Shown here one piece after another: positions 9,652-18,114 of a DNA stretch of 64,000 bases (position 1 is its first letter; every line of letters begins with the position of its first letter). The notes under the pieces are model-generated. The model was not told the DNA's origin. It searched no databases and saw nothing but the letters and a program-made list of their open reading frames with translations. The position numbers and the translations under genes were made by a program. The stretch comes from CBDCFT01 sp965216365 (lineage in GTDB: Bacteria; Pseudomonadota; Gammaproteobacteria; Arenicellales; CBDCFT01), in contig CBDCFT010000003.1 in the NCBI GenBank assembly GCA_965216365.1, positions 124,001 through 188,000 on the forward strand. Direction: 5' to 3'.

Positions 9652-10773
9652 ATGATTCTTAACCGGGCCTTGATGCGTGAGGTATTGCAGACCAGCGGCG
9701 CAGTCACGCTGGTGATGCTGAGCATATTCATGGTGGTGCGGCTGGTGGGTTTCCTGCGTCAGGCGGCGGATGGCGATATTCCCGTCGATAGCCTGATGGA
9801 GTTGCTGCTGCTTAAACTTGTCACCTACATGGATGTGATTTTGCCGTTGATGCTGTTTGTGTCTATCCTGATGGTGTTCAATCGCTGGAACCGCGATAAC
9901 GAAATGACGGTTATTGCCGCCAGCGGTATTGGAATTCCGCAGTTTCTTCGCCCAATGACCATACTGATGATAGTCATGGTTTTACTAGTGGGCAGTTTTT
10001 CATTGTATTTATCACCGTTGGCGGTGCGGGTGTCCGAGAGTATTCAGCACGAGTATGACAACCGCAGCGAGGTCTCGGGCATCGCGCCGGGCGTTTTCAC
10101 TGAAACCCGGGGTGGTGAAGGCGTTTATTTTATTGAGCGTTTCGATGGTTCCGAGGATCGCTACAAAAACGTGTTTGCATACAGCGTGTCCGCAGGCCGT
10201 GAGGGTGTGGTAATCGCTAAAAGCGGATTCAAACAAACCGACGAAAATACTAACGACCAGTTTTTAGTGTTAAAAAACGGCACACGTTTTGAAGGCAACC
10301 CCGGCGACCCAGACTACACTGTCGTGGAATTTGAGTCTTACGCAATACGTCTAAAGCAGCGCGCGCAAAAAGAAATTGCAGTTCCGGTTGCCGGTATACC
10401 GACACTCGAATTGTCCGCCGGAAAGCATCGTCGTTTTGTGTCTGAACAACACTGGCGTTTTGCCAAACCCTTTGCTATTCCCGTATTAATTTTGTTCGCT
10501 ATGGCCTTGAGTAATGTCGATGTGCGGCAAAGCAGGGTTACCAATATGCTGATCGCGTTTCTAATTTATTTCGCATACACCAATTTGCTCGGGTTGGCGG
10601 TGGCGATGATGAACCGCGGCAAGCTCAATCCGCATCTTGGCTTGTGGACAGTACATGCCGTGTTTTTGGCGATGGCGGTATATTTATTTTTGCGTCGTGC
10701 GCGCAATAAGACATTGTTACCGCGTATTTGGCCCCGTATTCGAGCGTTATTTCCGAGTCCGGCAGCAACATGA
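9652..10773 (+). CDS. lptF: LPS export ABC transporter permease LptF
   Basis: LptF is one of two inner-membrane permeases that extract lipopolysaccharide and feed it to the LptC-A-D bridge. From the ATG at 9652 (MILNRALMREVLQT) the protein has 373 aa, close to the E. coli length. A TTG at 9610 would add 14 residues unlike the family, so I prefer the ATG although its upstream Shine-Dalgarno sequence is weak. Membrane segments lie in the first about 110 residues and the last about 100, flanking a periplasmic beta-jellyroll domain. The stop overlaps the lptG start (ATGA). Confidence 0.94.
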   Translation: MILNRALMREVLQTSGAVTLVMLSIFMVVRLVGFLRQAADGDIPVDSLMELLLLKLVTYMDVILPLMLFVSILMVFNRWNRDNEMTVIAASGIGIPQFLRPMTILMIVMVLLVGSFSLYLSPLAVRVSESIQHEYDNRSEVSGIAPGVFTETRGGEGVYFIERFDGSEDRYKNVFAYSVSAGREGVVIAKSGFKQTDENTNDQFLVLKNGTRFEGNPGDPDYTVVEFESYAIRLKQRAQKEIAVPVAGIPTLELSAGKHRRFVSEQHWRFAKPFAIPVLILFAMALSNVDVRQSRVTNMLIAFLIYFAYTNLLGLAVAMMNRGKLNPHLGLWTVHAVFLAMAVYLFLRRARNKTLLPRIWPRIRALFPSPAAT

Positions 10774-11837
10774 TTTCCATTCTGGATTTTTATATCGCGC
10801 GAATTATTATCCAGCAAACCCTGCTGGCATTCGCAGTGTTGCTGGGTTTATTCGTTTTCGTTACGTTTATCGATCAGTTGAGCGATCTTGGGGTAAACGA
10901 ATTCGGCATTGCTGATGCGCTTCGTTATGTCCTGTTGACCATTCCGCGTACGATATATGAATTATTTCCTATGGCAGCCTTGCTGGGTTCCATGCTCGGT
11001 CTGTCCATGCTGGCGAACGATTCGGAACTGACAGTGATGCGCGCCAGCGGACTCTCGGTATTTCAGATCGCGGGGGCGGTTTTAAAAGTCGGCATCGTTT
11101 TCGCTTTGCTTAATGTATTACTGGGTGAGTTTGTCACGCCGACCACCGAAACTATGGCCCAACGCGGGCGCGCAGAGGCGTTGCAACGTCATATCAAGCA
11201 GCAAACGGATTTCGGCTTATGGATGAAAGACGCCAGGACTTATGTGAATGTGGGCGAAGTGTTGCCCGATTTAACGCTCTTGCGCTTGCGCATTATTGAG
11301 TTCGATGAGGATGATCGTTTGCGCGCTTTCGCGTATGCGGAGCGTGGCGAGTTTGATAATCCCGAATGGCGCTTGATCGACGTGCGTCAGACCCTGGTGG
11401 ATGAAGAAGGTAATGCCAGTCCGCAATTTGTTGATGCGGCGGTATGGCGCACAAATGTGACGCCGGAGATATTGTCGGTGTTTTTGATTAAACCCGATCA
11501 GCTTTCTGTTTGGCAGCTCAGTCAGTACGTGACCCATCTCAGCAGCAACAGCCAGGATACCGAGCGTTACGAATTAGCCTTTTGGTCCAAGTTGTTTTTA
11601 CCGCTGTCGACCGCGGTTATGGTTATTCTGGCGATTCCGTTTGTGTTTCAACAACTACGCAGCGGCGGACTGGGTCGTAATTTGTTTATCGGCATCATGT
11701 TGGGGGTTGGCTTCTATGTCGTCGAGCGCGGATTTGGCAACGTCGTGCAGGTGTACGATATTCCACCGTTTCTAGGGGCGTTGTTACCTGTGACCGCATT
11801 TGCGATGTTAGCGATATTTATGCTCAGGCGAATCTAA
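10770..11837 (+). CDS. lptG: LPS export ABC transporter permease LptG
   Basis: LptG is the partner permease of LptF in the LptB2FG lipopolysaccharide extractor. Starting at the ATG that overlaps the lptF stop, the protein has 355 aa and begins MISILDFYIARIIIQQT, the usual LptG start. Upstream in-frame codons exist from 10728 but would lie inside lptF. It has three N-terminal membrane segments, the conserved ELFPMAALLGSMLGL stretch near residues 64-78, a periplasmic jellyroll and three C-terminal segments. No lptB is in the window. Confidence 0.95.
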   Translation: MISILDFYIARIIIQQTLLAFAVLLGLFVFVTFIDQLSDLGVNEFGIADALRYVLLTIPRTIYELFPMAALLGSMLGLSMLANDSELTVMRASGLSVFQIAGAVLKVGIVFALLNVLLGEFVTPTTETMAQRGRAEALQRHIKQQTDFGLWMKDARTYVNVGEVLPDLTLLRLRIIEFDEDDRLRAFAYAERGEFDNPEWRLIDVRQTLVDEEGNASPQFVDAAVWRTNVTPEILSVFLIKPDQLSVWQLSQYVTHLSSNSQDTERYELAFWSKLFLPLSTAVMVILAIPFVFQQLRSGGLGRNLFIGIMLGVGFYVVERGFGNVVQVYDIPPFLGALLPVTAFAMLAIFMLRRI

Positions 11838-11860
11838 CTCTACTAATTCGCTCCACAAAG

Positions 11861-12523
11861 GTGTCATCACGAAAACACAGCGCAGCACGCAATGCCATAG
11901 TTGCCGGATGCTTGCGTATGAACGCGCAGGGAATCAATCAGGGTAGTGCGGGCAATATCAGTGTGCGTACACAGGAAGGTTTTTTAATCACGCCATCCGG
12001 TATCGAGTACGAAAAATTAAGACCGAATCAAATAGTGGCCATGTCTTTGCAGGGTGAGTGGGATGGGGATGTCAAACCGTCCAGCGAATGGCGCATGCAT
12101 CGCGATATTTATGTTGAACGTGAAGATGCTGCCGCGGTAGTCCACGCGCATCCGACATTTTGCACCACGCTTGCCTGCACGCACACGGATATTCCGCCGT
12201 TTCACTACATGGTCGCGGTTGCAGGTGGCGCTGATGTTCGGTGCGCGAAATACGCAACGTTTGGTTCACAAAAGTTATCCGATAACATGTTGCAGGCTTT
12301 GCGGGATCGTAAAGCGTGTTTGCTGGCGAATCACGGTATGATTTGTTTCGGCGCCGGTCTTGATCGGGCTTTGGGGTTGGCTGTTGAAGTGGAGACGCTG
12401 GCGCGGCAATACTGGCATGTTCGCCAAATGGGTCAGGTAAAATTATTGTCCGGTCAGGAGATGAAAAAAGTGATAAAACAGTTCAAAACCTATGGGCAAA
12501 GAACAGATGAAACGGGTGATTAA
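11861..12523 (+). CDS. Class II aldolase/adducin family protein
   Basis: The 220-aa protein belongs to the zinc-dependent class II aldolase family (fuculose-1-phosphate aldolase, ribulose-5-phosphate 4-epimerase). Visible features are the substrate-phosphate region GNISVRTQEGFLITPSG (about residues 31-47), the catalytic Glu region SSEWRMHRDIY near 75-85, the zinc ligands HAHP near 94-97 and a later LLANHG near 155-160. It starts with GTG at 11861, 23 bp after lptG. The true substrate cannot be read. The two deaminase-fold genes follow within a few bases, so all three may be one unit acting on sugar and nucleobase fragments; that is inference. Confidence 0.88.
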   Translation: MSSRKHSAARNAIVAGCLRMNAQGINQGSAGNISVRTQEGFLITPSGIEYEKLRPNQIVAMSLQGEWDGDVKPSSEWRMHRDIYVEREDAAAVVHAHPTFCTTLACTHTDIPPFHYMVAVAGGADVRCAKYATFGSQKLSDNMLQALRDRKACLLANHGMICFGAGLDRALGLAVEVETLARQYWHVRQMGQVKLLSGQEMKKVIKQFKTYGQRTDETGD

Positions 12524-12528
12524 AAAAA

Positions 12529-12888
12529 ATGCCTTCGCTACTTGATTTGGCTGCTGAACAAGCACGTTCCGCTGCGCAAACAGGTGAAGAACCGGTTGGT
12601 GCTGTCCTGGTAAAAGGCGATGAATTGCTTGCTGCTAGTCACCACCGTGTTAAGTCAAACAATGATCCCGTCGCTCATGCGGCGATGGATTGTGTTCGGC
12701 GTGCGGGACGACGAATCGACTATCCTGAATTGACGCTTTACTTAACATCAGCCCCTTGCATGATGTGTGCAGGCACGATATTGCAGTTTGGTATTGGTCG
12801 TGTTGTGATTGGTGTGCAACCATCGGATAACGAAATCATTGACCTGTTGACTAAAAAAAACGTATCCGTCGAGATAGTAATTGCATGA
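12529..12888 (+). CDS. Cytidine/deoxycytidylate deaminase-fold protein lacking the catalytic glutamate
   Basis: The 119-aa protein has the zinc-deaminase fold with PVGAVLVKGDELLA (residues 22-35), a first zinc ligand His50 and the second motif SAPCMMC with Cys77 and Cys80. The proton-shuttling Glu that follows the His in active enzymes (HAE/HGE) is replaced: residues 50-52 read HAA. The zinc site is intact but catalysis as usually understood should be lost. It overlaps the next gene, an intact deaminase of the same family, by 4 bases. The yeast Tad2/Tad3 pair, one active and one pseudo-catalytic, is a precedent for a heterodimer; that analogy is mine. Confidence 0.85.
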   Translation: MPSLLDLAAEQARSAAQTGEEPVGAVLVKGDELLAASHHRVKSNNDPVAHAAMDCVRRAGRRIDYPELTLYLTSAPCMMCAGTILQFGIGRVVIGVQPSDNEIIDLLTKKNVSVEIVIA

Positions 12889-13355
12889 AACTCGCCGCTG
12901 CTACCGAGCAAGATTATAAATTTATTCGCGAAGCGTACAACGAAGCTGCGCAAGGCTTCGATCAAGGTGGCGTTCCGGTTGGTGCTGTCATGGTTAAAGA
13001 CGGCGAAGTTGTTGCTCGCGGCAGAAATAAACGCGTGCAGGAAGGCGACGCGATCATGCATGGCGAAACGGATTGCCTGCGCAGCGCCGGCGTGCGAGCG
13101 GATTATAAGCAGATTCATCTTTACACAACGCTGAGTCCGTGCATGATGTGCACGGGCGCGATAGTCCACTTCGACATACCGCGCGTTATCATTGGCGAGG
13201 ATGAAAATTTTCCGGGTAATATCGAATTTTTAACTGACCGGGGAGTCGATGTTGTTTTACTTGAAGATCAAGAATGCATCGATCTGATGGCGCGTTTTAT
13301 TAAAGAACGACCCGACATTTGGTTCGAGGATATTGCGGGCAATAAAGAAGTATAG
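12885..13355 (+). CDS. Cytosine deaminase, fungal (Fcy1) type
   Basis: The 156-aa protein resembles yeast cytosine deaminase along its whole length rather than bacterial CodA. It has GGVPVGAVMV near residues 28-37, the catalytic HGE at 59-61 (His zinc ligand and Glu), LYTTLSPCMMCTGAI with zinc Cys86 and Cys89, RVIIGEDENF at 100-109, and the C-terminal block MARFIKERPDIWFEDI that covers the active site in Fcy1. The expected reaction is cytosine to uracil plus ammonia. It is translationally coupled to the catalytically impaired paralogue upstream. Uracil produced here could feed Upp and the URC genes about 8 kb downstream. A guanine or other nucleobase specificity is less likely but not excluded. 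Confidence 0.87.
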   Translation: MKLAAATEQDYKFIREAYNEAAQGFDQGGVPVGAVMVKDGEVVARGRNKRVQEGDAIMHGETDCLRSAGVRADYKQIHLYTTLSPCMMCTGAIVHFDIPRVIIGEDENFPGNIEFLTDRGVDVVLLEDQECIDLMARFIKERPDIWFEDIAGNKEV

Positions 13356-13442
13356 GAAGCTGACGTTCGACGATTTGGTGTTTTATAGCGTATTGGATTT
13401 TATAAATTAGTTTCGCCCCGCGCTTGTCAGCGCTTAGGACGA

Positions 13443-14000
13443 GTTACTTTCTTTGTCGCGCAAAGAAAGTAACCAAAGAAAGCGCGCCCCTGCGTTCTGG
13501 TTCCTTTGTAAGGAACTGCCCTCGCCGAATATCGGTGGCGACGGGTCGGTTCGACGAATCTATCCTGATTCGGCGAACCTCAAATCAACTTCCTTGTTGA
13601 TTTGTCCCTGCAACCGTTTTTCGTCTCGGCAGAACGCAAAGGGCAATAAAGACAAGAATAGGAGTGGCCCTCTGCCTTAACAGGGGCAGGCTCAACCGCG
13701 AATTGTTTTAACTGGATGTCTGTCCACGCGCGTATTGCAAACAATCAACATTGTTGTTTCTTTCTTCTCTCGCGTCCGAGCAAACCGACGAGTGCGTGTG
13801 TTGTGAAGGTATAAGCCCGATCAGGGGCACGCCGTGGACGGCGTGCGTTGCCCTGCGGACACCAAGGAAGTGCCCGTAGGGCAACCCCCGAACAACACCG
13901 CACCAAGGAGGGAACCATTGATTTGTTTTCCTAAAAACAAATCAATGGCGCAGCGAGCGCGAAACATGCTTTTGGCAACTTTTGGCGAAACAAAAGTTGC
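13443..14000. repeat. Composite non-coding block of perfect hairpins, probable interspersed repeat
   Basis: The 766-bp gap between the cytosine deaminase and the amidinotransferase holds no convincing gene. It contains at least six perfect inverted repeats: 13443-13473 (13-bp arms), 13581-13604 (9-bp), 13827-13846 (9-bp) directly followed by 13847-13885 (8-bp arms), 13915-13948 (15-bp) and 13975-14000 (10-bp). The first contains AAAGAAAGTAACCAAAGAAA, a string I know from long interspersed intergenic repeats in several gammaproteobacteria. The short ORFs inside follow the hairpins and are low-complexity. It may be a structured RNA or a mobile non-coding element. Confidence 0.6.
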
Positions 14001-14121
14001 TCGCCGTATAGGCGAAATCATACTCCTAATACAGTTGAATAATTTTATTCCAAAGACACACTAACAAATTCGTACGATTGTTTTTTATAGTGCACAAGTC
14101 TTTGTCCAAAATAATTACCAA

Positions 14122-15255
14122 TTAGTCTGATCTAATCTGCGTGCCCGGAACTTGTTTGGGAAAATAATCCTGGCACGTGCCTTCACGAGTAACATCGCCG
14201 GTTGCGCAATGCAGGCCGCCGCCAAACGGATACGCGTCACGAAAGGGGATGGGGATAACATTCATGCCGAGTTTGTCCATTTGTTCCAGTTGGTTACTTT
14301 CGCTGGCCTCAACAATGACGGTTTTGTGATCGATGATGAGACAGTTCATGGATAGCCACACACTGGAATAACACAACGGAGGTGGCGATGTGTGCGCCGG
14401 TTGTGCTGCATCGACTATTTCCCAATCATTGGCTTCGAAGATTTTGCGTTGCGCTTCCGGTAAACGTCGGTTCGGGTTGTTAATAATTAAACCGGGACGC
14501 AAAGTCACAAAGGTCGCGTCAATATGAATCGGATAAGGGTCGCCGGGAAAATTAACGGCATGAATACGGTGGTCGGGATAATGCCGTTGCAGCCATTCCA
14601 TACCACGACGATTGGTGGTCAGCCCGTGTTGACAGAAAAAGTCCTTGCCGATGCGAAGAATGTCTGCGGCATCGAACAGCGGTTCGTGTTCCGTAGTGAC
14701 AAAATCCAACGCTGCGGTGCGACGCAATCGTTCTTCGATTGTAATTTCGTCGAAATAACCGTGTTGATAAGAATCATTCGTTAAGCGCGGTCGTGGCGCC
14801 TGTTCCCAGCGAAAATTCGGGTCTTCGTCGAAGTATTGTTGCATCAATGGATGGTAGGCGAGGTATTCCCAATAGCGACAACGAAACGACATGGGTGCGC
14901 TAAGAATTTCATTGCCGACTGTGAGTAATACATCGCGTGGCGGCATGCAACCGAACTGCGAGCCGGTGGAAAAATCCGGTGTGTGGACTGCCTGGTTCCA
15001 TTGAATCGGCGCAGGCCGGTCAACGCGAATTCCGCGTTCTTGCAGAATTTTCGCGAGATGATCGAGTTGTTCGTTGGCCTTTTCCACCGTTTCCAATGGC
15101 CGTGGTCCCCACATGCCGCGCATGTCGCTGTCTTCGGGAATTTTTGCTTCGGTGGCGGGTTCGGTTGGCGGAATGCAGGTGTGATCTGCACGCCCAACAA
15201 TAACATGAGTAAGCGGATCAAAATCGTTCCACGAATTAACAACGGTTTTCGCCAT
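14122..15255 (-). CDS. Glycine/arginine amidinotransferase family protein (GATM-like)
   Basis: The 377-aa protein matches animal L-arginine:glycine amidinotransferase from end to end: SWNDFDPLTHVIVGRADHTC at the start, PRDVLLTVGNEILSAPM near 106-122, FDAAD at 194-198, IHIDATF with His244 and Asp246, LSMNCL near 301, and GGGLHC with Cys350. The Cys, His and Asp of the transamidination centre are all present. The likely reaction is transfer of the amidino group of arginine to an amine (glycine gives guanidinoacetate); the bacterial acceptor is unknown, and related enzymes such as CyrA make secondary metabolites. It is the last gene of a minus-strand operon behind a phosphoribosyltransferase and a barrel protein. 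Confidence 0.9.
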   Translation of the reverse strand: MAKTVVNSWNDFDPLTHVIVGRADHTCIPPTEPATEAKIPEDSDMRGMWGPRPLETVEKANEQLDHLAKILQERGIRVDRPAPIQWNQAVHTPDFSTGSQFGCMPPRDVLLTVGNEILSAPMSFRCRYWEYLAYHPLMQQYFDEDPNFRWEQAPRPRLTNDSYQHGYFDEITIEERLRRTAALDFVTTEHEPLFDAADILRIGKDFFCQHGLTTNRRGMEWLQRHYPDHRIHAVNFPGDPYPIHIDATFVTLRPGLIINNPNRRLPEAQRKIFEANDWEIVDAAQPAHTSPPPLCYSSVWLSMNCLIIDHKTVIVEASESNQLEQMDKLGMNVIPIPFRDAYPFGGGLHCATGDVTREGTCQDYFPKQVPGTQIRSD

Positions 15256-15301
15256 GTTTTTTGTCTATTAGAAATTGAAAATGCGGCAGATGGATTCCCG
15301 G

Positions 15302-15919
15302 CTAACGGGTAGCGGGAAACACCATTTTCGGTCTGTAGTTTTTGAAACTGTCGAGAGTTTTACGATTGCATTGGTCTTGTATGTCACTGCCGGGCACCAC
15401 AGCGGACACGCATTTAAATTTTTCGCGCAACCAAAGTGTCTTTTTGTTTTCTTCGATACATACGGCAACGATGCCGGCGACAACGCCTTGCTGCCGTTCC
15501 ACCAGTTTTATCGCGCCGCCCATCGTGCCGCTGGTTTCGATCCACTGGTCAACGAGCAGGACTCGCGTACCGGGGGCGAAAGCGGGTCTACGCATTTCCA
15601 TGTCCTGGGTACGACCGGAGTAGTTGGTGAATTCTACTGCATCGGTGTCCAGTGGAACTTTTCCGGCTTTGCGAATGGGTAGCATGCCTTTGCCTAATCG
15701 AGTGGCAATACCGCTTGCCAGCACAAAACCCATCGCATCAAGACCGCCAACCACATCAATATCATTCGCTGAGAACGGCGCAATCAAATCATCCAGCAAC
15801 GCGTGAAATATTTCCGCATTGATGTATAAAGACGATGGATCGAGCCACGCGAACTTGTCACCCTTGTTGTTGGGTGCCATATACGATAGATACCAGCGAT
15901 CAGGCTTTGACTCAGGCAT
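15302..15919 (-). CDS. Phosphoribosyltransferase family protein (adenine-PRTase-like)
   Basis: The 205-aa protein has a type I phosphoribosyltransferase fold: a GGLDAMGFVLASGIATRLG loop near residues 58-76, a flexible acidic segment, and the PRPP-binding strand RVLLVDQWIETSGTMGG at about 119-135. The PRPP motif reads Asp-Gln (124-125) where most family members have two acidic residues, so substrate or activity may differ. It lies 46 bp upstream of the amidinotransferase and 19 bp downstream of the barrel protein, all on the minus strand. The base could be a purine or another nitrogen ring; nothing in the sequence decides it. Confidence 0.82.
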   Translation of the reverse strand: MPESKPDRWYLSYMAPNNKGDKFAWLDPSSLYINAEIFHALLDDLIAPFSANDIDVVGGLDAMGFVLASGIATRLGKGMLPIRKAGKVPLDTDAVEFTNYSGRTQDMEMRRPAFAPGTRVLLVDQWIETSGTMGGAIKLVERQQGVVAGIVAVCIEENKKTLWLREKFKCVSAVVPGSDIQDQCNRKTLDSFKNYRPKMVFPATR

Positions 15920-15938
15920 GTCGCGTTAACTGTTGGCG

Positions 15939-16697
15939 TTAAATTAACCCGGAGAGGCCAAATTCTTTGGTCATAAACAACAAGCGACGCAGACGTTCCG
16001 GCTCGATGTTATAAAAATCATCGGGCATGTTGATGCCGGTCGCGACCATGAAACAATCGACGTCTTTTGCATAAACTTTTGCGTTACCGGGAGTTACCCC
16101 CGATGCTAACGCAATAGGCGCATCTTGCGCTCCACGGCGAAACGCCGTGATTTTTTTTGTATCCGCTGCTTCACCGGTAGCCACTCCGGAAGTGGTGACA
16201 ACATCCATAAACCCGGCGGCAACTTTTGCAGCGTACTCAAATTTATCTTCGCTTACCATGCGCTGTTTTTTAAATGCCGTGCCGCCGAAGTACATGCCGT
16301 TCCAATTGTATTCAGATTTCGCATCGGCAATGGCTTTTGCGCCGGGTTGATTTTCAATGGATTTGTTTTCGTCAATCGCAGAATTATCCGCCCAATACGC
16401 GTCAATGATAATATCTTCGTTTTGTAGCTGGGCAAGTATCGGAAATGCACCGAGGCCAGTGACGCCGAGAAAATTAATACCCATCCATAAGCTTGGGTAT
16501 ATGCGGCGGATCTTACGGATAATAGGGAGCATTTCTTCCGGGCCGAAATCGTGGTTTATCAAAAATACGCCGCGACACCCTTCACGGATGACAACTTGCA
16601 CGTTGGATTCGGTTTGGTCGTGATTGAGGACGTGGATGACCGGCAGTACCACGGGTCCGATCGATTTGAATATTTTTCTAAACTCGTTTCGATTCAT
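15939..16697 (-). CDS. BtpA/SgcQ-like TIM-barrel protein
   Basis: The 252-aa protein looks like a BtpA-family (beta/alpha)8 barrel. Hallmarks are VVLPVIHVL at the first strand (residues 16-24), GCRGVFLINHDFGPEE near 40-55, DVVTTSGVATGEAAD near 165-179, and LASGVTPGNAKVY near 193-205, the phosphate-site loop. Family members include the cyanobacterial photosystem I factor BtpA and SgcQ of E. coli; an enzyme activity is not established. It is first in a minus-strand operon with the phosphoribosyltransferase and amidinotransferase, divergent from the ABC importer genes across 171 bp. A nucleobase or ribosyl substrate is plausible only from the company it keeps. Confidence 0.75.
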   Translation of the reverse strand: MNRNEFRKIFKSIGPVVLPVIHVLNHDQTESNVQVVIREGCRGVFLINHDFGPEEMLPIIRKIRRIYPSLWMGINFLGVTGLGAFPILAQLQNEDIIIDAYWADNSAIDENKSIENQPGAKAIADAKSEYNWNGMYFGGTAFKKQRMVSEDKFEYAAKVAAGFMDVVTTSGVATGEAADTKKITAFRRGAQDAPIALASGVTPGNAKVYAKDVDCFMVATGINMPDDFYNIEPERLRRLLFMTKEFGLSGLI

Positions 16698-16868
16698 TGT
16701 TTTGTCCGGGGTTTTAACCGGGATTTATCCGGAATTTTACCTACTTATAAATTTCAAATCCTTCACTACAGACAACAGGCCGGATTTTGATAATATAACC
16801 GGCACCCCCGAATGGCTAAATATAACTGCAACTGCGGGTTTTATCCACGCTGAATGAGGAACAACTAA

Positions 16869-18017
16869 ATGAACAAGAACACCGAAAAGAAACCTTTAAC
16901 TCGCCGCGATTTTTTGAAATCGTCTTCCGTTGTTGTGGCAGTCGCGGCTGCGCCCATGATTATAACTTCAAGAAAGTCTATGGCTCAGGCGGTGGAAATC
17001 AACATGCTGGCTTGGTACGGGCATGGCGAGCCGGACATCGTTGAGGAGTTCGAAGCCCAGAACAACGTTAAGTTCAAGCCCAAATATTATGCAGGTGGTG
17101 ACAATATGTTGGGACTGATCGCGCAATCACCACCGGGTACTTACGATGTCATTCTTTCCGACGCGGAGTTCGTACAGCAGTTGAACGCAGCGGGTTATAT
17201 TGAAGAGTTGAATGCGGACGATTATCCATTCGACGATTTCATCTACGACGATTTCAAGCAATTTCCAGGTCACTGGAAAGACGGCAAGTTGTACTCGACC
17301 ATGGTGCGATTCGGTCACTTGGGTGTTTCCTACAATAAGAATGCTGTGAGTGCAGAAGAGGCCATGAGTTATAAAAGTTTTTGGAAACCCGAGTTAACCG
17401 GCAAAGTAGGTCACTTTGACTGGCACTTGCCGAGTCTTGGCATGATGAGTTTGTATAACGGCAATAATGATCCAAGTCCGTTTGATATTTCCGGTGACGC
17501 TTGGGATAAGGTGCAAGAAACGACCATGAGTCTGCGTCCGCAAGTCGGTGGATTTTTCGATTACGGCGGAACCTTTAATTCGCTAAAGAATGGTGAAATG
17601 CTGGCGATGTGCGGTATCGGTGATTGGATTACCGGCGTGCTGGAAAAAGATGGTGCGCCGGTAGCGTCGGTCGTACCCAAAGAAGGTGGCATACAGTGGA
17701 CTGAGTCGTATTGCATTGGCAAAGGCTCGAAGCATGCAGACATGGTCAACAAGTTTATTCAGTACATGTTGACGCCGGCAGGTCAGGTGCGTTCCGCGCA
17801 AATGGCGGCTTATCCTGGTTTTTGTATAACCAAAAGCGGTGTAGCAGCGTTGCGCGAAGCGAACATGCAAGAAGCTGAACGTACCGGTCAAATCGAAGGC
17901 GTACCGAATAACCCGGTAACTTTGATTAAGGAAGGGCGTATTCACTATCGCGACATTCCACGTCAACAATCCCTTGAAGACTGGAATGATTTTTGGTCGG
18001 AATATAAAAACGCGTAG
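16869..18017 (+). CDS. Extracellular substrate-binding protein of a polyamine-type ABC importer (PotD/PotF family), Tat-exported
   Basis: The 382-aa protein begins with a twin-arginine signal (LTRRDFLKSS at residues 9-18), a hydrophobic stretch and a likely cleavage after SMAQA near 40. The mature part is a family 1/PotD-type periplasmic binding protein (INMLAWYGHGEPDIVEEFEAQ). This family binds putrescine, spermidine and, in other members, thiamine, opines or other small cations. Use of the Tat path suggests folding before export. A strong hairpin terminator follows, then two permeases and an ATPase. A RBS (GAGGAACAA) precedes the ATG. The substrate is not readable by eye. Confidence 0.88.
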   Translation: MNKNTEKKPLTRRDFLKSSSVVVAVAAAPMIITSRKSMAQAVEINMLAWYGHGEPDIVEEFEAQNNVKFKPKYYAGGDNMLGLIAQSPPGTYDVILSDAEFVQQLNAAGYIEELNADDYPFDDFIYDDFKQFPGHWKDGKLYSTMVRFGHLGVSYNKNAVSAEEAMSYKSFWKPELTGKVGHFDWHLPSLGMMSLYNGNNDPSPFDISGDAWDKVQETTMSLRPQVGGFFDYGGTFNSLKNGEMLAMCGIGDWITGVLEKDGAPVASVVPKEGGIQWTESYCIGKGSKHADMVNKFIQYMLTPAGQVRSAQMAAYPGFCITKSGVAALREANMQEAERTGQIEGVPNNPVTLIKEGRIHYRDIPRQQSLEDWNDFWSEYKNA

Positions 18018-18054
18018 GCATGTAATTTTCCAATGCGCGTGATGCGTGTTCAAA

Positions 18055-18095
18055 CAAAGCGGGCAATTATTGCCCGCTTTGTGTTTTTGCTTTTG
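18055..18095 (+). terminator. Rho-independent terminator or attenuator between binding protein and permease genes
   Basis: A perfect 12-bp stem (18055-18066 with 18070-18081) around a 3-base loop is followed by a T-rich run with GTTTTTG and CTTTT. It lies 37 bp after the binding-protein stop and 33 bp before the first permease. Its position fits partial termination that makes more binding protein than membrane components, a common plan in ABC operons. Confidence 0.85.
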
Positions 18096-18114
18096 ATGCG
18101 GATGTTGTTCAACC

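Noticed and set aside
13453..14064. Short ORFs inside the hairpin block
   Set aside because: They follow palindromes, have biased composition (many Asn/Lys/Arg/Pro) and no start signals.
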